Source of the DNA: Hepsetus odoe
Lineage: Eukaryota; Chordata; Actinopteri; Characiformes; Hepsetidae
Length of the DNA stretch: 64,000 nt
Reading direction: 5' to 3'
Assembly (NCBI GenBank): GCA_017165825.1
Contig: CM029383.1
Span: forward strand, 25,138,450-25,202,449
Position 1 is the first letter of the stretch. Every line of letters starts with the position of its first letter. The notes beneath the pieces were generated by a model. The model was given only the letters and a program-made list of their open reading frames with translations. It was not told the DNA's origin and ran no database searches. Below are positions 38,215 to 49,281 of this stretch, piece by piece. The translations under genes and the position numbers were made by a program.

Positions 38215-39010
38215 AGTGAGAGGAAGTTGTTATTCATCCAATCCCTAATATCACTGAGGAGCTAATTAAAGTGCCGGTTGATGCTTTATCACACGATTTA
38301 AAAGATAAGTATAGCTGAGTGTCATCAGTGTAGGAGTGGTAACTAACATTATGCTTCCGTATAATAGTGCTTAGTGGGAGCATGTAGAGGGAGAAGAGCA
38401 CTGGGCCCAACACCGACCCTTGTGGGACTCCATAGTTAACTAGTGACATAGGTGAGGGGGGGCCATAATCATCCATTTGGATGAAGTAGTAACGGTTTGT
38501 GAGATAGGAGTTGAACCATTTAAGGGCTGTTCCGCTAATGCCGACAGTGGAGTGAAGCCTATTTACTAAAATGGAGTGATCTACCGTGTCGAACGCAGCA
38601 CTAAGATCTAAGAGAACAAGAACAGTGATGTTTCCTGCATCACTCGAGACCATTATATCATTCACCACTCTAGTTAGAGCAGTTTCTGTGCTATGACCAA
38701 GCCGGAAGCCTGATTGGAGTTTATCTAAGAGGTTCTGCGTGTCTAGATGTGACTGCAGTCTCGCAACTAATTTTTCTAGAATCTTCGAGAGAAACGGGAC
38801 ATTAGAGATGGTCTATAATTACTTGGTGAGTGAGGGTCCAAGTTAGGTTTTTTAAGCTGTGGTCTAACCACTGCTGTTTTAAACTGATTGGGGACTACAC
38901 CTGAGGTCAAGGATGCGTTCATGATATCAAGTATAGGTGTTGATAGAACTCCTAAGGGTTCCTTCAGGAGCTTGGTTGGGATGGGCAAAACATCTGAATC
39001 CATTAAATCC
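38215..39010 (-). mobile_element. L2/CR1-like LINE, reverse transcriptase half
   Basis: Minus-strand frames encode DSDVLPIPTKLLKE (~38990), LDPHSPSNYRP (~38830), VLLDLSAAFDTVDHSILV (~38600), [18 protein letters not shown] and SYTDDTQLY (~38340). The catalytic FADD/YADD box reads YTDD, so a key residue is altered. With 33905-35164 it forms one element split by the RTE copy. Confidence 0.88.
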
Positions 39011-39795
39011 AAAAAACAGCAAACCTGAAAAAACAAAAGGTGAGTACAAACATAGGAAAGAGAACCTAAATCTGAACAATCAACATTGCAGAACAGAAGC
39101 AGAAAAACACCTGAAACACGCAAACATGGCGAGGCTGGAACTGGAGCCGCCATGAAGGCAAACCAATCAGCACCTCTGAACAGCAGCTGTATGGATTTGA
39201 TTGATTATAATCACACACATGAATTTCCAAACAATTCAACAAACAATCACCATATTTTTGACCATTCTGTACATTTTTGCTCCAAAAGGAAGCAGTTTAG
39301 GGAGGCAGGTTGACGGAACTGGAGAATCAAGATGATTTGGGTGAAGTTTCATGACTTTAACACAGCGAATAAAGTTAAACACAAATCAAACTCAAACCTC
39401 AAGAACAGTCAGAAAGGTTTTAACGTGTTTAACTTTATTAACAGATAATCTCAATCAAGTTTTTCGACTAAGCTTTCACAGTTTCAACCAAAGTCTCCAC
39501 ACCGTTGCTGTAATCACTGCAGCGAGAATTTAAACGACTAAACGAAACGATCTGTGCCAACTCAGCTCTTTAAATGGAGGCACCAAAAATTATGCTCGTG
39601 TATCCATTTCTTCTCCTTTTGACACCAAGATTGTAAGAAAATATTTCTGCCGAGAAAAATGTATTGAAGAGGTTCTCAATGGAAATCTCAGTGAGAAATA
39701 ATGGAAACACATTGAAATAGAGCACATGTCCTCGAAACACAAGTGAAACCATCTTAAATCCAGTGAATCTAAGTACAGCAGGAGGTGCGCTCAGT
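39011..39795. other. Intergenic/3' flank of ess2, no gene recognised
   Basis: AT-rich unique sequence lies downstream of ess2. Several ~60-codon open frames show no recognisable protein. Confidence 0.4.
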
Positions 39796-39801
39796 TTATT
39801 G
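39796..39801 (-). terminator. ess2: ess2 polyadenylation signal
   Basis: TTTATT on the plus strand gives AATAAA in the ess2 sense, about 36 bases after the stop codon at 39837. This implies a very short 3' UTR. The opposite strand shows a T-rich tract (39813-39825) 5' of the gene end. Confidence 0.6.
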
Positions 39802-39836
39802 TCCTATTTTGTCTTTTTTTTTTTTGTTTGTCCTGA

Positions 39837-40652
39837 TCAGAAAAAGTCTGACGCTTTCCTCCTCTTGGGCAGCTGCAGCAGGTCGTCGGTGATGGATGTG
39901 GGGTCATGCACGGTGGGCGTTTTGCTTTTGCTGGGTGTCAGTGTTCCTGAGGGTGTTGCGGCACCACCATGTGGAGTCTTTGCGCCATGGGCACGGTGTG
40001 AGGGGGATGGAGTGTAACTTGCCCGCAGTGCTTTATCTGTGTATTTGCTGGACGATTTGTTGACCAACCGCTGGAGTGCTGGAGATAACGCAGCCGGACT
40101 CAGGCCCTTTGGGGTCAGACTGCAACAGAGGGTTTAATCATCAACAACAACCAATGTAACCAATAAATCATCATTATCACCTGAAGGTTGGGATCCATTA
40201 CAACCTTTTAATAGAATATCTAATCAAGTCAGAGCCCAGTTTTGGCCAAGATTAAATTTTGGGCTTTTAAAACAGCCATCCTATCCAGTGCTGCAAAAAA
40301 GTAATAGTTTTTATTAGAATAATAATAGGTTGAATTATTCTAACTTAACATCTGTCTGAATCCGATCATTTTGCTGTTGATACTGATGTGGTTCAGATCC
40401 TTGTTTTTCCACTCTTTAACGTCAATATTCTTTTTTCTGCAAACCCAAGTTTTTCAGATTTCTACAGATATTTCTGTAACTAATGTGAGAATAGGTGTGT
40501 GTAACCCCTCCACTGATACTGAGTGACCTGAGTGTTACCTGGCCAGGTTCTCTGTCACTTTGCGAAGGGCTTCCTGTTTCTTCGCCCTGTTTTTTGCTGC
40601 GACTTCATTTGCCATTTTCAGCCCTAACCTCTCTCTCCTGCCCGGCTCTGGA

Positions 40653-40701
<49 letters not shown>

Positions 40702-43700
40702 AAAGACACACTCCTTCAGTAAAAACTCAAATTTGAGAATATCTCAATGTTCCGGCTGTGTGATGGAGCAGAAACCTTGAATGAGGGTCCGTGGCTCCGC
40801 TCGATGATGGGAGTGTCCGACCCGTCCAGCCTGAAAGGAGTTGACTCGATCTCACCCCATGTCATCAACGGAGATTCAGACACACCTGCAGCACCAAGAC
40901 AACACACACATCAACATCTTCATTAAAGCCTCTTAACTCTTCACTGTTTAACATCAAGCACTCATCCCTGAGATCAACATCTGGACTCCTCAACATGTGT
41001 CAATCTGTCCAGATGTCTCTGATCGTCTCTTTACTGTTAAGTGTAAAACAGGTGACAGAGGGTCTGCATGTTCTCTCAGAGCACACTAGTGTTTGTGTGT
41101 GTACCTGGTGCAGGTGAGGGCGTGGCCTCGAACCCGTAGCCGTTTACCTTCGGTGACTCGTGAGGGAGGAGCTCTTTACCATCTGGACCAACTTTTCCTA
41201 ATTTAAACTAAAGAGAGAAAGCAAATAAAACCCATCAGCTTCACTGCAGGTGGGCTTGTTGAGTGTCTGTGTGTAAGCTCAGGTGCGTGATGTGGGCGGA
41301 GTTACCTGTGCATTTAGGGCAGCAGCCTGTTGGATCTGGGATTTATTGAGGGCTTTGCAGAATGGATCCACATCAAAGCGAGTGTTTTTATATAAAACCT
41401 CACGGGGCTTCTTAAACACAGTATCATCCTTCACACCTTCAGGAGTGAACACACACATGCACACAAAGAAAAAACGCATGCACGCCCGCACACACACAAA
41501 TATGCAGGATGCATTACTGCATACAAACACTGGCCTGCGCAAAAAATATCCGTCCTAAATAAACAAACTGGAATGGAAATGTGCTCTGATCAGTCAAACC
41601 CTGCTGTAACTGAGGACTGTTTGCTGAACCTAAGTCTGAAACCTTCCTGCAGTTTCAGAACTAAACCTACAGACACAGAGCTCCTGCAGCTTCCACCACT
41701 TCTCCATCTTACACTCAGGGAGACCATGTGCCTGAATTCATGCTGGTAAACTTCCTGACTCGGAGCCCTGCTCACCTTCAGGATAGTACATGAGAGCGTT
41801 TTTGGCTGTGTATTCCCACGTTTCCACACCGGCCTTCGAACACTCCAATGCCTGCTTCTCCGACGATGGCAGAGCCAGGTTCTCCTCGTGGCGCTTTAAG
41901 GACAGAAAAGGGTGAAATCATCCTTAAACTGACAACAGAAAAGAAGCTGGAAAAACAGCACAGCTGGAAAGAAAGAACCCCATACCTTTTTAAATTCATC
42001 CTCTGCCTCATACAGCCAGGCATTCTTCAGTTTTTCTTTATCCTTCGCCAGAGCCATTATCTGCTCAAAGGATGCATTATCTTCACTCGTGTGTTTAGCT
42101 AGAAAACGATCCAAACATGGAAGTTCCTTCTCTTCTTTTGCTCCATCTTTACTTCCTGATTAAATCAGTGAAACAGAAAAATCATAAAGCAGAAAGCCGT
42201 TTCAGTTCTAATTTCGATTCCACCTTAAAAGGTGCAGCAGCTCCATTCTGTCGCTCGAGGCAGAGTTCAGCAGCAACAATGGATCTCAGTCTGTATAACC
42301 AAGTTACAGGCCGGAGAAAACACAACGTTAAATAAGAGTATAAGGCAGTGAAACAGCTTCACAGCAACAGAGTTCTGTAAAACGAATGATTAGTGTTTAA
42401 GAGGGAGCACTACTGTAGTACGTGGTCGGGTTTTAGGAGTATTAGCATAGTATGGCAGTTATATGTACCCTCCTCTGCAGTCCTGGGGTTGGTGTGAGAA
42501 GTTGAAGGAGACACAGCACGACCATCAGGCGTCTCAAATGTAGATGGAGTGACATCTGGGTCAATCCAAAAAAACAAACAAACCAATTTATTTTTTAATC
42601 TCACTATAAACATCCTCAAAAAAGAGGTAAATAAACATGAACCTGTCTTTATCTGTTCAGAACTGTTCTGTAAAGGTGATGATGGGTTTCACTCACAGGG
42701 TACGTAGGTGCGTGGTGTGTATTTTGCCATGGCTGAGCCGTATTTGATGGCTATCTCGCGCATCCTCTCCAGATCTCCATTCTCCTCTGCCTCCAGATAA
42801 TCCTTCTGTGCCTGCAGCTTTGACACATCTGGGAAAAAGTCCCTCTGGATGATCTTCTCCAGACCCTGTGAACAAAGAGCATGTGCCTCCATTATGACTG
42901 ACACCAACAGACCCGGGAGGTGGGAGGTTGGGGGAGTAACAGAGCCAAGAGTTTTGGTGAGAAAAGAAAAGATAGTCTGGATACAGATCAGTCCCAGGGT
43001 TAGGTTAGGGACCTGTTTCTATGGTTTTTAAAAGTGACAGCAACAAGTGTTCCTGCTTTGAAATATTAACACTGCATAGCCTGTGTATATACATGCACAC
43101 ACAAACAGATGATATATATTTTGTGTATTAACCCAGCCACTAGGGATGCACAAGCCAGTGTGTTTCTTTGTGCTGGTTCCAGTACCGGATAAATGGGGAG
43201 GCTTACGTCAGGAAGGGCATCAGGTGTAAAACTTTGCCAAATCAATATGCGGACAATGATACAGACTTCATACCGGATCGGTTGAGGCCCGGGTTAACAA
43301 CGACCGCCATCAGTGCTGTTAGACTACAGGGTGCTGGTGGACACTGGACTACTGTTGGACAAAGAAGAAGAAGAAGAAGAAGAAGAAGAAGAAGAAGAGG
43401 AGGAAGGCATGTCCAGAGGGAGAAGGAGAGAAAGAAGGAGAGGAGAGTGGAAGTGAGGGTAGGGACTTTGAATGTTGGCAGCATGACTGGTAAAGGTAGA
43501 GAATGAGCTGATATGATGGAGAGAAGGAAGGTTGATCTTCTGTGAGTGAGAGACTAGATGGAAGGGTAGTAAGAGCAGGTGTATTGGAGGGGGGTTTAAA
43601 CTGTTCTACCATGATGTGGATGGAAGGAGGAATGGAGTAGGTGTTATCCTGAAGGAAGAGTATGTGGAGAGTGTTTTGGAGGTGAAGAGGGTGTCAGGGA

Positions 43701-46458
43701 GGGTGATGAGTTTGAAGCTGGATGTTGAAGGTGTGATGAATGTTGTTAGTGCTTATGCTCCACAAGTTGGTTGTGAGATGGAAGAGAAAGAAAAAGTCTG
43801 GAGTGAGTTAGATGAAGTGATAGAGAGTGTACCCAGGGGAGAGAGAGTGATGATTGGTGCAGATTTTAATGGTTATGCTGGTGAAGGAACAGAGGTGATA
43901 ATAATAATAATCCTTTATTTATAATCCCACAAATGGGAAATTTGTTCTCTGAATTTCACCCATACACACATGTGCAGCAGAGGGCTGCTATTGAAAGCGC
44001 CCGGGGAGCAGTGATGGGGATGGCACCTTGCTCAAGGGTACCTCAGGGCAACCTACTGGGAAGGGGTTCGAACCCCCAATCCTCCGATCATGTGGCCAAC
44101 GCCCTAACCACTAGGCCACCACTGCCCTACAAGGAGATGATGAGGAGGTGATGGGTAGGCTTGGTGTCAAGGAGAGGAATGCTGAAGGTCAGACGGTTGT
44201 AGATTTTGTCTACAACCAAACAGGGTTTGGTGACGTATAAGAGTGGAGGAAGATGCTCACAGGTGGATTATATTCTTTGCAGGAGGGTCAGTCTGAAGGA
44301 GATTGGAGACTGCAAAGTAGTGACAGGGGAGAGTGTAGCTAAACAGCATAGGATGGTGGTCTGTAGGATGACCTTGGAGGTCAAGAAGAGGAGGAAAGTG
44401 AGGGCAGAGTCGAGGATCAAGTGGTGGAAGCTGAAGGAGGAGGACTGTAAGGTGGAATTCAGGCAGGAGTTAACACGGGCACTGGGAGGTGTTGAACAGC
44501 TACTGGATTGCTGGGAAACTACTGCAGAAGTGATCAGGCAGACGGCTAGAAATGTACTTGGTGTGACATCTGGAAGGAAGAAGGAGGAGAAGGAAACCTG
44601 GTGGTGCAGCCGGTGTTTAGGAGAGATGGCAGTGGAGTTTCTGACCAGATTGTTTAACACAACCTTAGAAAGTGAGAGGAGCCTGAGGAGTGGAGGAGAA
44701 GTGTACTGGTACCGATTTTCAAGAATAAGGGTGATGAACAGACCTGTAGTAACTATAGCGGGATAAAGCTGATCAGACAGCACAGAGTTCTGGGAAAGAG
44801 TCGTGGAAGCAGGTTAAGAAAAGAGGTGAAGATCAGTGAACAGCAGTGTGGTTTCATGCTCAAAAAGAGTTCAATGTTTGCTCTGAGGGTGTTGATGGAG
44901 AAGTACAGAGAAGGTCAGAAGGAGTTACATTGTGTCTTTGTGGACTTGGAGAAAGCAGATGACAGGGTGCCTAGAGCGGAGTTGTGGTTTTGAAAAGAAA
45001 GTGGAAAAAAGTGAAAGTGACAACCCTTGTCATTGCGAGGTCACAGCACACAGTGAACCACAATGAAATTGGACCTCTGCTTTTAACCCATGCAAACACC
45101 GTGCAGCAGTGGGCAGCTATTGAAAGCGCCCGGGGAGCAGTGATGGGGACAGTACCTCAAGGGTATCTCAGGGCAACCTACTGGTGAGGGAATCGAACCC
45201 ACAATCTTCCGATGCGGGGGCAACTCCTTCACCACTAGAACACCGCTGCCCCTAAGTATGAGGAAGTCTGGGGTTACAGAGAAATATAATGAGAGCAGTT
45301 CAGGATATGTATGAGGGCAGTGTGACAGTGGTGAGATCTGCAGTAGGAGGATCAGTGCTGAGCTCCTCCTTGTCTGCAGTAGTAATGGACAGGTTGAGGG
45401 ACAAGGTTAGACAGGAGTCTCCGTGGACGATGATGTTTCTGATGATATTGTGATCTGTAGTGAGAGTAGGGAGCGGCTTGAGGAGAACCTGGAGAGATGG
45501 AGATCTGCTCTGGAGAGGAGAGGAATGAAAGTGAGTAGGACAAATACAGAATACATGAGTGTGAATGAAAGGGAGGAAAGTGGAGTGGTGAGGATGCAGG
45601 GAGTAAAGGAGGTGAAGGGGGAGGAGTTTAAATACTTAAGATCAACCATTCAGAGTAACGGCGAGTGTGGAAGAGAGGTGAAGAAGAGAGTGCAGGCAGG
45701 TTGGAATGGGTGGAGAAGAGTGACAGGAGTGATCTGTGACAGACGGGGACCAGCTAGAGTAAAAGGGAAGGTTTACAGGACAGTAACAATAATAATAATA
45801 ATAATAATCCTTTATCTATAATCCCACGAATTGGGCAACTCCCTAACCACTAGGCCACCGCTGCCCCGAGACCAGCTATGTTGTATGGGTTGGAGATCCT
45901 GGCTTTGATGAGAAGGCAGGAGGCGGAGCTGGAGGTGTCAGAGTTAAAGATGCTGAGATGTTCGTTGGGTGTGACGAGGATGGACAGGATTAGAAATGAG
46001 TATATTAGAGGGACAGATCAGGTTAGACGTCTTGGAGACAAAGTTAGAGAAGCAAGGTTGCGTTGGTTTGGACATGTACAGAGGAGAGACGAGGAGTATA
46101 TCAGGAGGAGGATGTTGAAGATGGAGCTGCCAGGAAAGAGGAGAAGAGGAAGACCAAAGAGGAGGTTTATGGACGTGGAGAGAGAGGACATGCAGGGGGA
46201 TGGTTTGGAGAAGGAAGATGCAGAGGACCGGAAGAAATGGAAACAGTTTATCCGCTGTGGCGACCCCTAAACGGGAGCAGCCGAAAGAAAAGATGAATTT
46301 GTGTGTTACCTGTATAAAACCCTCCTCCTGAAGGATTTTATTTATATATTTATATGTTTTGTGTGTATGTGTGTTACCTGTACATAATCCTCTTCCTGAA
46401 GGATTTTTCGAGGTTTCTCTGGTGTTTGCTCCGGATTTGAAGGTAAACTGAGCTCCAT
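39837..46458 (-). CDS. ess2: Splicing factor ESS2/DGCR14
   Basis: Nuclear spliceosome C-complex-associated protein. Minus-strand exons: 46458-46378 (MELSLPSNPEQTPEKPRKIL), 42865-42697 (GLEKIIQRDFFPDVSKLQAQ), 42555-42469 (VTPSTFETPDGR), 42155-41986 (DRFLAKHTSEDNASFEQIM), 41893-41776 (ETWEYTAKNALMYYPE), 41436-41306 (FKKPREVLYKNTRF), 41207-41105 (GKVGPDGKELLPHESPKV), 40885-40776 (PLMTWGEIESTPFRL), 40654-40539 (GRRERLGLKMANEVAAKNRA) and 40119-39837 (SKYTDKALRASYTPSP to KRRKASDFF, stop). Every junction keeps phase and all family blocks are present, so the gene looks intact. Intron 1 (3.5 kb) holds an RTE LINE with nested SINEs. A large transposon starts 277 bases upstream of the start codon. Confidence 0.96.
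40657..40699. repeat. (CA)n microsatellite in an ess2 intron
   Basis: A pure CA run starts three bases upstream (minus sense) of the acceptor of the exon ending at 40654, so it forms the polypyrimidine region as (TG)n. Confidence 0.9.
43895..44139 (-). mobile_element. tRNA-derived SINE nested in RTE copy B
   Basis: Read on the minus strand, it opens GGGCAGTGGTGGCCTAGTGG (A-box like) and contains GGTTCGAACCCC (B box), TTGCCCTGAGGTACCCTTGA and GCTCCCCGGGCGCTTTCA. It ends in an ATT-rich tail with (TTA)n. LINE sequence resumes on both sides. Confidence 0.85.
45010..45254 (-). mobile_element. tRNA-derived SINE nested in RTE copy B
   Basis: Minus sense: GGGGCAGCGGTGTTCTAGTG head, GGTTCGATTCCC near the B box, GCTCCCCGGGCGCTTTCAAT, CAATTTCATTGTGGTTCACT and a GTCACTTTCAC end. 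The LINE frame is interrupted after a DRVPRAEL-like block at its left edge. Confidence 0.85.
45784..45866 (-). mobile_element. Internally deleted tRNA-SINE in RTE copy B
   Basis: Only the (AAT)n tail with CCTTTATCTATAATCCCAC and the head complement GGGCAACTCCCTAACCACTA plus GGCCACCGCTGCCCC remain. The middle of the SINE is absent. Confidence 0.75.
46301..46340 (-). other. Partial duplicate of ess2 exon 1 3' end with splice donor
   Basis: On the minus strand AAATCCTTCAGGAGGAGGG, TTTTATACAG and GTAACACAC repeat the end of exon 1 and its donor (46378-46410) about 65 bases downstream. The encoded ILQEEGFIQ parallels ILQEEDYVQ of exon 1. There is no acceptor before it, so it is probably a decaying tandem duplication rather than an exon. 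A cryptic donor is possible. Confidence 0.55.
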
Positions 46459-46734
46459 TTCCTCGCCGCCGCCTTTTCACTGTTATCACTGTTTTATATC
46501 GCTGTAGTTAAACTCTGTAACGGTTTATTAAAGTTGAGCTGAAATCTGTTCGCTGCTGTGTTTTGTATATAAACTGCGCGGCGTGGAATCCTGTCTAAAC
46601 CTCCTGATTTTACCGTAAACTCAAAACCCGTTCTGAATAAACCCGATTTAACAAGAGTTTTATCAGAATAAACGATTATTCATCCAGTTTTCTTGTGAAC
46701 AAAAAAATAAACAAATACCCACAGCCTGTCTTCC

Positions 46735-47120
46735 AGCAGTGTGAAATTGCCAAGAATACGGGGGAGACTTCCGGTTGCAACATCTCCTTGGTTTATCAAA
46801 ATAAAAGTCCGGTTTCATCAATCGATTATTACATTTCAGTCCATTTACATAAAAGAATAATAAATATTGCCATGATATATTACAATGGCATCGACGTAAT
46901 TACCATATTTATTGATTAAAACGTGTAGAAAATATAAACCAGGAAGAAAATGCATAAAATCTCTGGTTTATATACATTTTCCACATTTGAACTAGTTTTA
47001 AAAAATCTATAAAAGAAACAAACCTACTCAGGTACATTCTACTAACTGTACTTTAATACAAACAAGGGTCAGATATTTCAAATAAGGGTCATTGAAAAGT
47101 TTGCTGGGTTTTAAACACAG
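46735..47120 (+). repeat. Left terminal inverted repeat of the 9.3-kb transposon
   Basis: 386 bases are the reverse complement of 55647-56032, with about seven mismatches counted by eye and no gaps. They contain GGGGGAGACTTCCGGTTGCA near the outer end and ATTTTCTACACGTTTTAATC (reverse sense) inside. Confidence 0.93.
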
Positions 47121-47265
47121 ACACAAAAAGGCAAATAGGGTCAAATGTATATGCATTATACATCAGTAATGGATTGTATTAGCATCAGACCTAGTCAGGT
47201 ATTATTCTAATCATTATTATTAATAATATGTATATATATTTATATAAGGTTTGTGTATAGTTTTT

Positions 47266-48319
47266 TTTGCAGTTTGTTCTGGTTGTGGGTGATTCTCATC
47301 TGAGAAGCCTTGTCGATGGCTTTGTGCCAATGCCAGGAGGAAGCCTTTCCTTTGGGTACAGCTGCACTCCAGGGACAAGTGCTTCTGTCCTTCGGTGTGA
47401 GGTTCAGGGTGTAAGCACTCCTTACACACCTGACCTTGTGTGCCTCTTAGCTCCTGGGAACAACATCACCATGAGCAACACCCCTGAGCAGTCTGGGAGG
47501 GACTTCGCCAACCTTCTCCAAGCTGTGTTGAGCCGATGGACTAAGGTATACAAAAGGTTTGAAAAAGATTTTCTTAAGGAAAAAAAGGAAAATGATGGAT
47601 AACGACTTTTCAAATTGTATTTAGGTCATTGTGATAGACTTCCCAACTCGGCTCACGGTGGATTGTCACCTCCAGGATCTGCTGAGACAGGAACACCATC
47701 GCACTGCTAGGAGACTGGGTTTGTTGAGTTGTGTTATATAAAAATATCCACTGTGTTTTATGAGGACTGACAGAATAACTCTGTTGGGCACAAGTTGCAC
47801 TCATTACTGAACAGAAGTTCAAGATGATTATTTTTGGCCTACAGTGAGTTTGTCAGTGCTGTTTCAGGTGTTTCTCTTTAAAGATGACATGAAATCGAAT
47901 GTTAATACCATGCTGTAAGTGTTCCTTGTATTTGTATGACATGTTCTATTAAAACAAAGAGAATTCTGCTAGCGTCAGCAATCCTGTCTCCATAGGAGTG
48001 AGATACATGTCCATCTGTGAGCATTTTCCCCAGTCTGCTCTTGACCTGTGGTGCAGAGATGGCGTGCACCACAGTGATGATGGAGGAATGCCTATCCTGG
48101 CACAACTCATCTGGACAGCAGCCTATTTACATCTGTCAGCTCCACCGACACACAGTCTCACCTCAATGGCAGCGTCTGCACGTCCGGTATTTACCCCAAA
48201 GGTGGTGGTGACAGGGACCATCAGGAAAGAGACTCAGAAGGACGTGTACAACTGGACCAAGGTGGTAAGAGGTATCTCCAAAGGTGCTGCAGAAGACCAG
48301 TTTAGGGAGATTACCTTGG
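47266..48319 (+). CDS. SGNH-hydrolase-like protein of the transposon (split gene)
   Basis: Exon 47266-47545 (acceptor TTTTTTGCAG, donor GTATAC) encodes VLVVGDSHLRSLVDGF with the block-I nucleophile Ser in GDSH, then LAPGNN, an oxyanion-type Asn block. Exon ~47626-47715 encodes VIVIDFPTRLTVD. A short middle exon near 47844-47914 is uncertain because no frame joins it cleanly. Exon 47994-48319 encodes CEHFPQSALDLWCRDGVHHS, whose Asp-x-x-His pair fits block V of SGNH hydrolases, and continues to a GTAAGT donor. The expected fold is a GDSL/SGNH esterase-like domain. The substrate is unknown. The next exon probably starts at 49282. Confidence 0.7.
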
Positions 48320-48528
48320 TAAGTATCTCCCTTTTTTCTCAATTTCTTTTTATTCTCAGTGTGATGTGAGTGTTTGTTTGAGTGTCTGTTCACTGTGGGT
48401 TCAACTGCATGCAAAAGTCACAGATCGCTGCAACCCTTGGTTTTGAAGTTCTTGGTTTGGTCCTTTTTTGGTACAGTGAAAAAAAGAAGACATCAATAAA
48501 ATTTATTTGAATTAAAACTTATTGTGGA

Positions 48529-48776
48529 GGGGCAGCGGTGGCCTAGTGGTTCGGACGTTGGCCGTATGATCGGAGGATCGGGGGTTCGAACCCCTTCCCA
48601 GTAGGTTGCCCTGAGGTACCCTTGAGCAAGGTACCGTCCCCGTCTCGCTCCTCCCTGCGATGGGCTGTCCAGGGTGTGTCCCCCGTCCTTCGCCCTGTGT
48701 GAGCTGGGATGGACTCCAGCACCCCCCCGCGACCCCACTTCGGACAAGCAGCAGGAAATGAATGACTGACTGACTG
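48529..48776 (+). mobile_element. tRNA-derived SINE with a distinct tail, inserted in the transposon
   Basis: Head GGGCAGCGGTGGCCTAGTGG, B box GGTTCGAACCCC, then TTGCCCTGAGGTACCCTTGA as in the other SINEs. The second half (GATGGGCTGTCCAGGGTGTG, GTGAGCTGGGATGGACTCCA, GCGACCCCACTTCGGACAAG) differs from them. The 12-bp ACTTATTGTGGA at 48517-48528 is repeated at 48777-48788, a clear target duplication. Confidence 0.9.
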
Positions 48777-49281
48777 ACTTATTGTGGAATTTAAAAAATA
48801 ACATGCAACAAAACACTGGTTTTGTGTTTTCCCTTAATGTTTGAATATGTGGAATGTTTCACTCCTAATATGCACACAAACAAACAATTGACAATTGGGC
48901 AGCAGTGGCCTAGTGTGAAATTTCCTTGGTAGCAGTTTAAAATGCTTTTCAATTTTTTATAAATTACAAGGAGGAATAAATGGGTCATTATGAATACAGT
49001 GATTACAAAAGATATGATATTGTTATTGGTTGGATCTGAGTAGTTGAGTTGCGAGAATGTGCACATATATACGTGTGTCTGTGTGTATAAATGTATTGTG
49101 AACATATTCTATTCATGTTAATGTTTAGAAAAACATTCTTATTATTCCTAGTATTTCTTTTCTGTTTATTTTAAAAATGTATGAATAAATGGGATATTGC
49201 TGTATTTTTTTAAAATAAATAAACACTTTTCCTTTTCTGCATTGTATTTCTTTGAATCTGATAACACTGTGCTTTTTTTAG

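Larger units (their letters stand above)
43131..46295 (+). mobile_element. RTE-type LINE (copy B) in ess2 intron 1, with nested SINEs
   Basis: This is the same family as 35165-38214 and better preserved. It shows EVRVGTLNVGSMTGKGRE (~43450), an MIGADFNGYAGEG endonuclease block (~43850), a VTYKSGGRCSQVDYILCRR block (~44230), CVFVDLEKADDRV near 44935, DDIVICSESRERLEENLERW (~45440) and the C-terminal RNEYIRGTDQVRRLGDKVRE (~46000). SINEs interrupt it at 43895, 45010 and 45784. Flanks ATTTTGTGTATTA (43118-43130) and AATTTGTGTGTTA (46296-46308) look like a diverged target duplication. Frame breaks make it inactive. Confidence 0.88.

Noticed and set aside
48896..48918. GGGCAGCAGTGGCCTAGTG as another SINE
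   Set aside because: Only about 20 bases of the head are present, with no B box or tail. It is too short to call.
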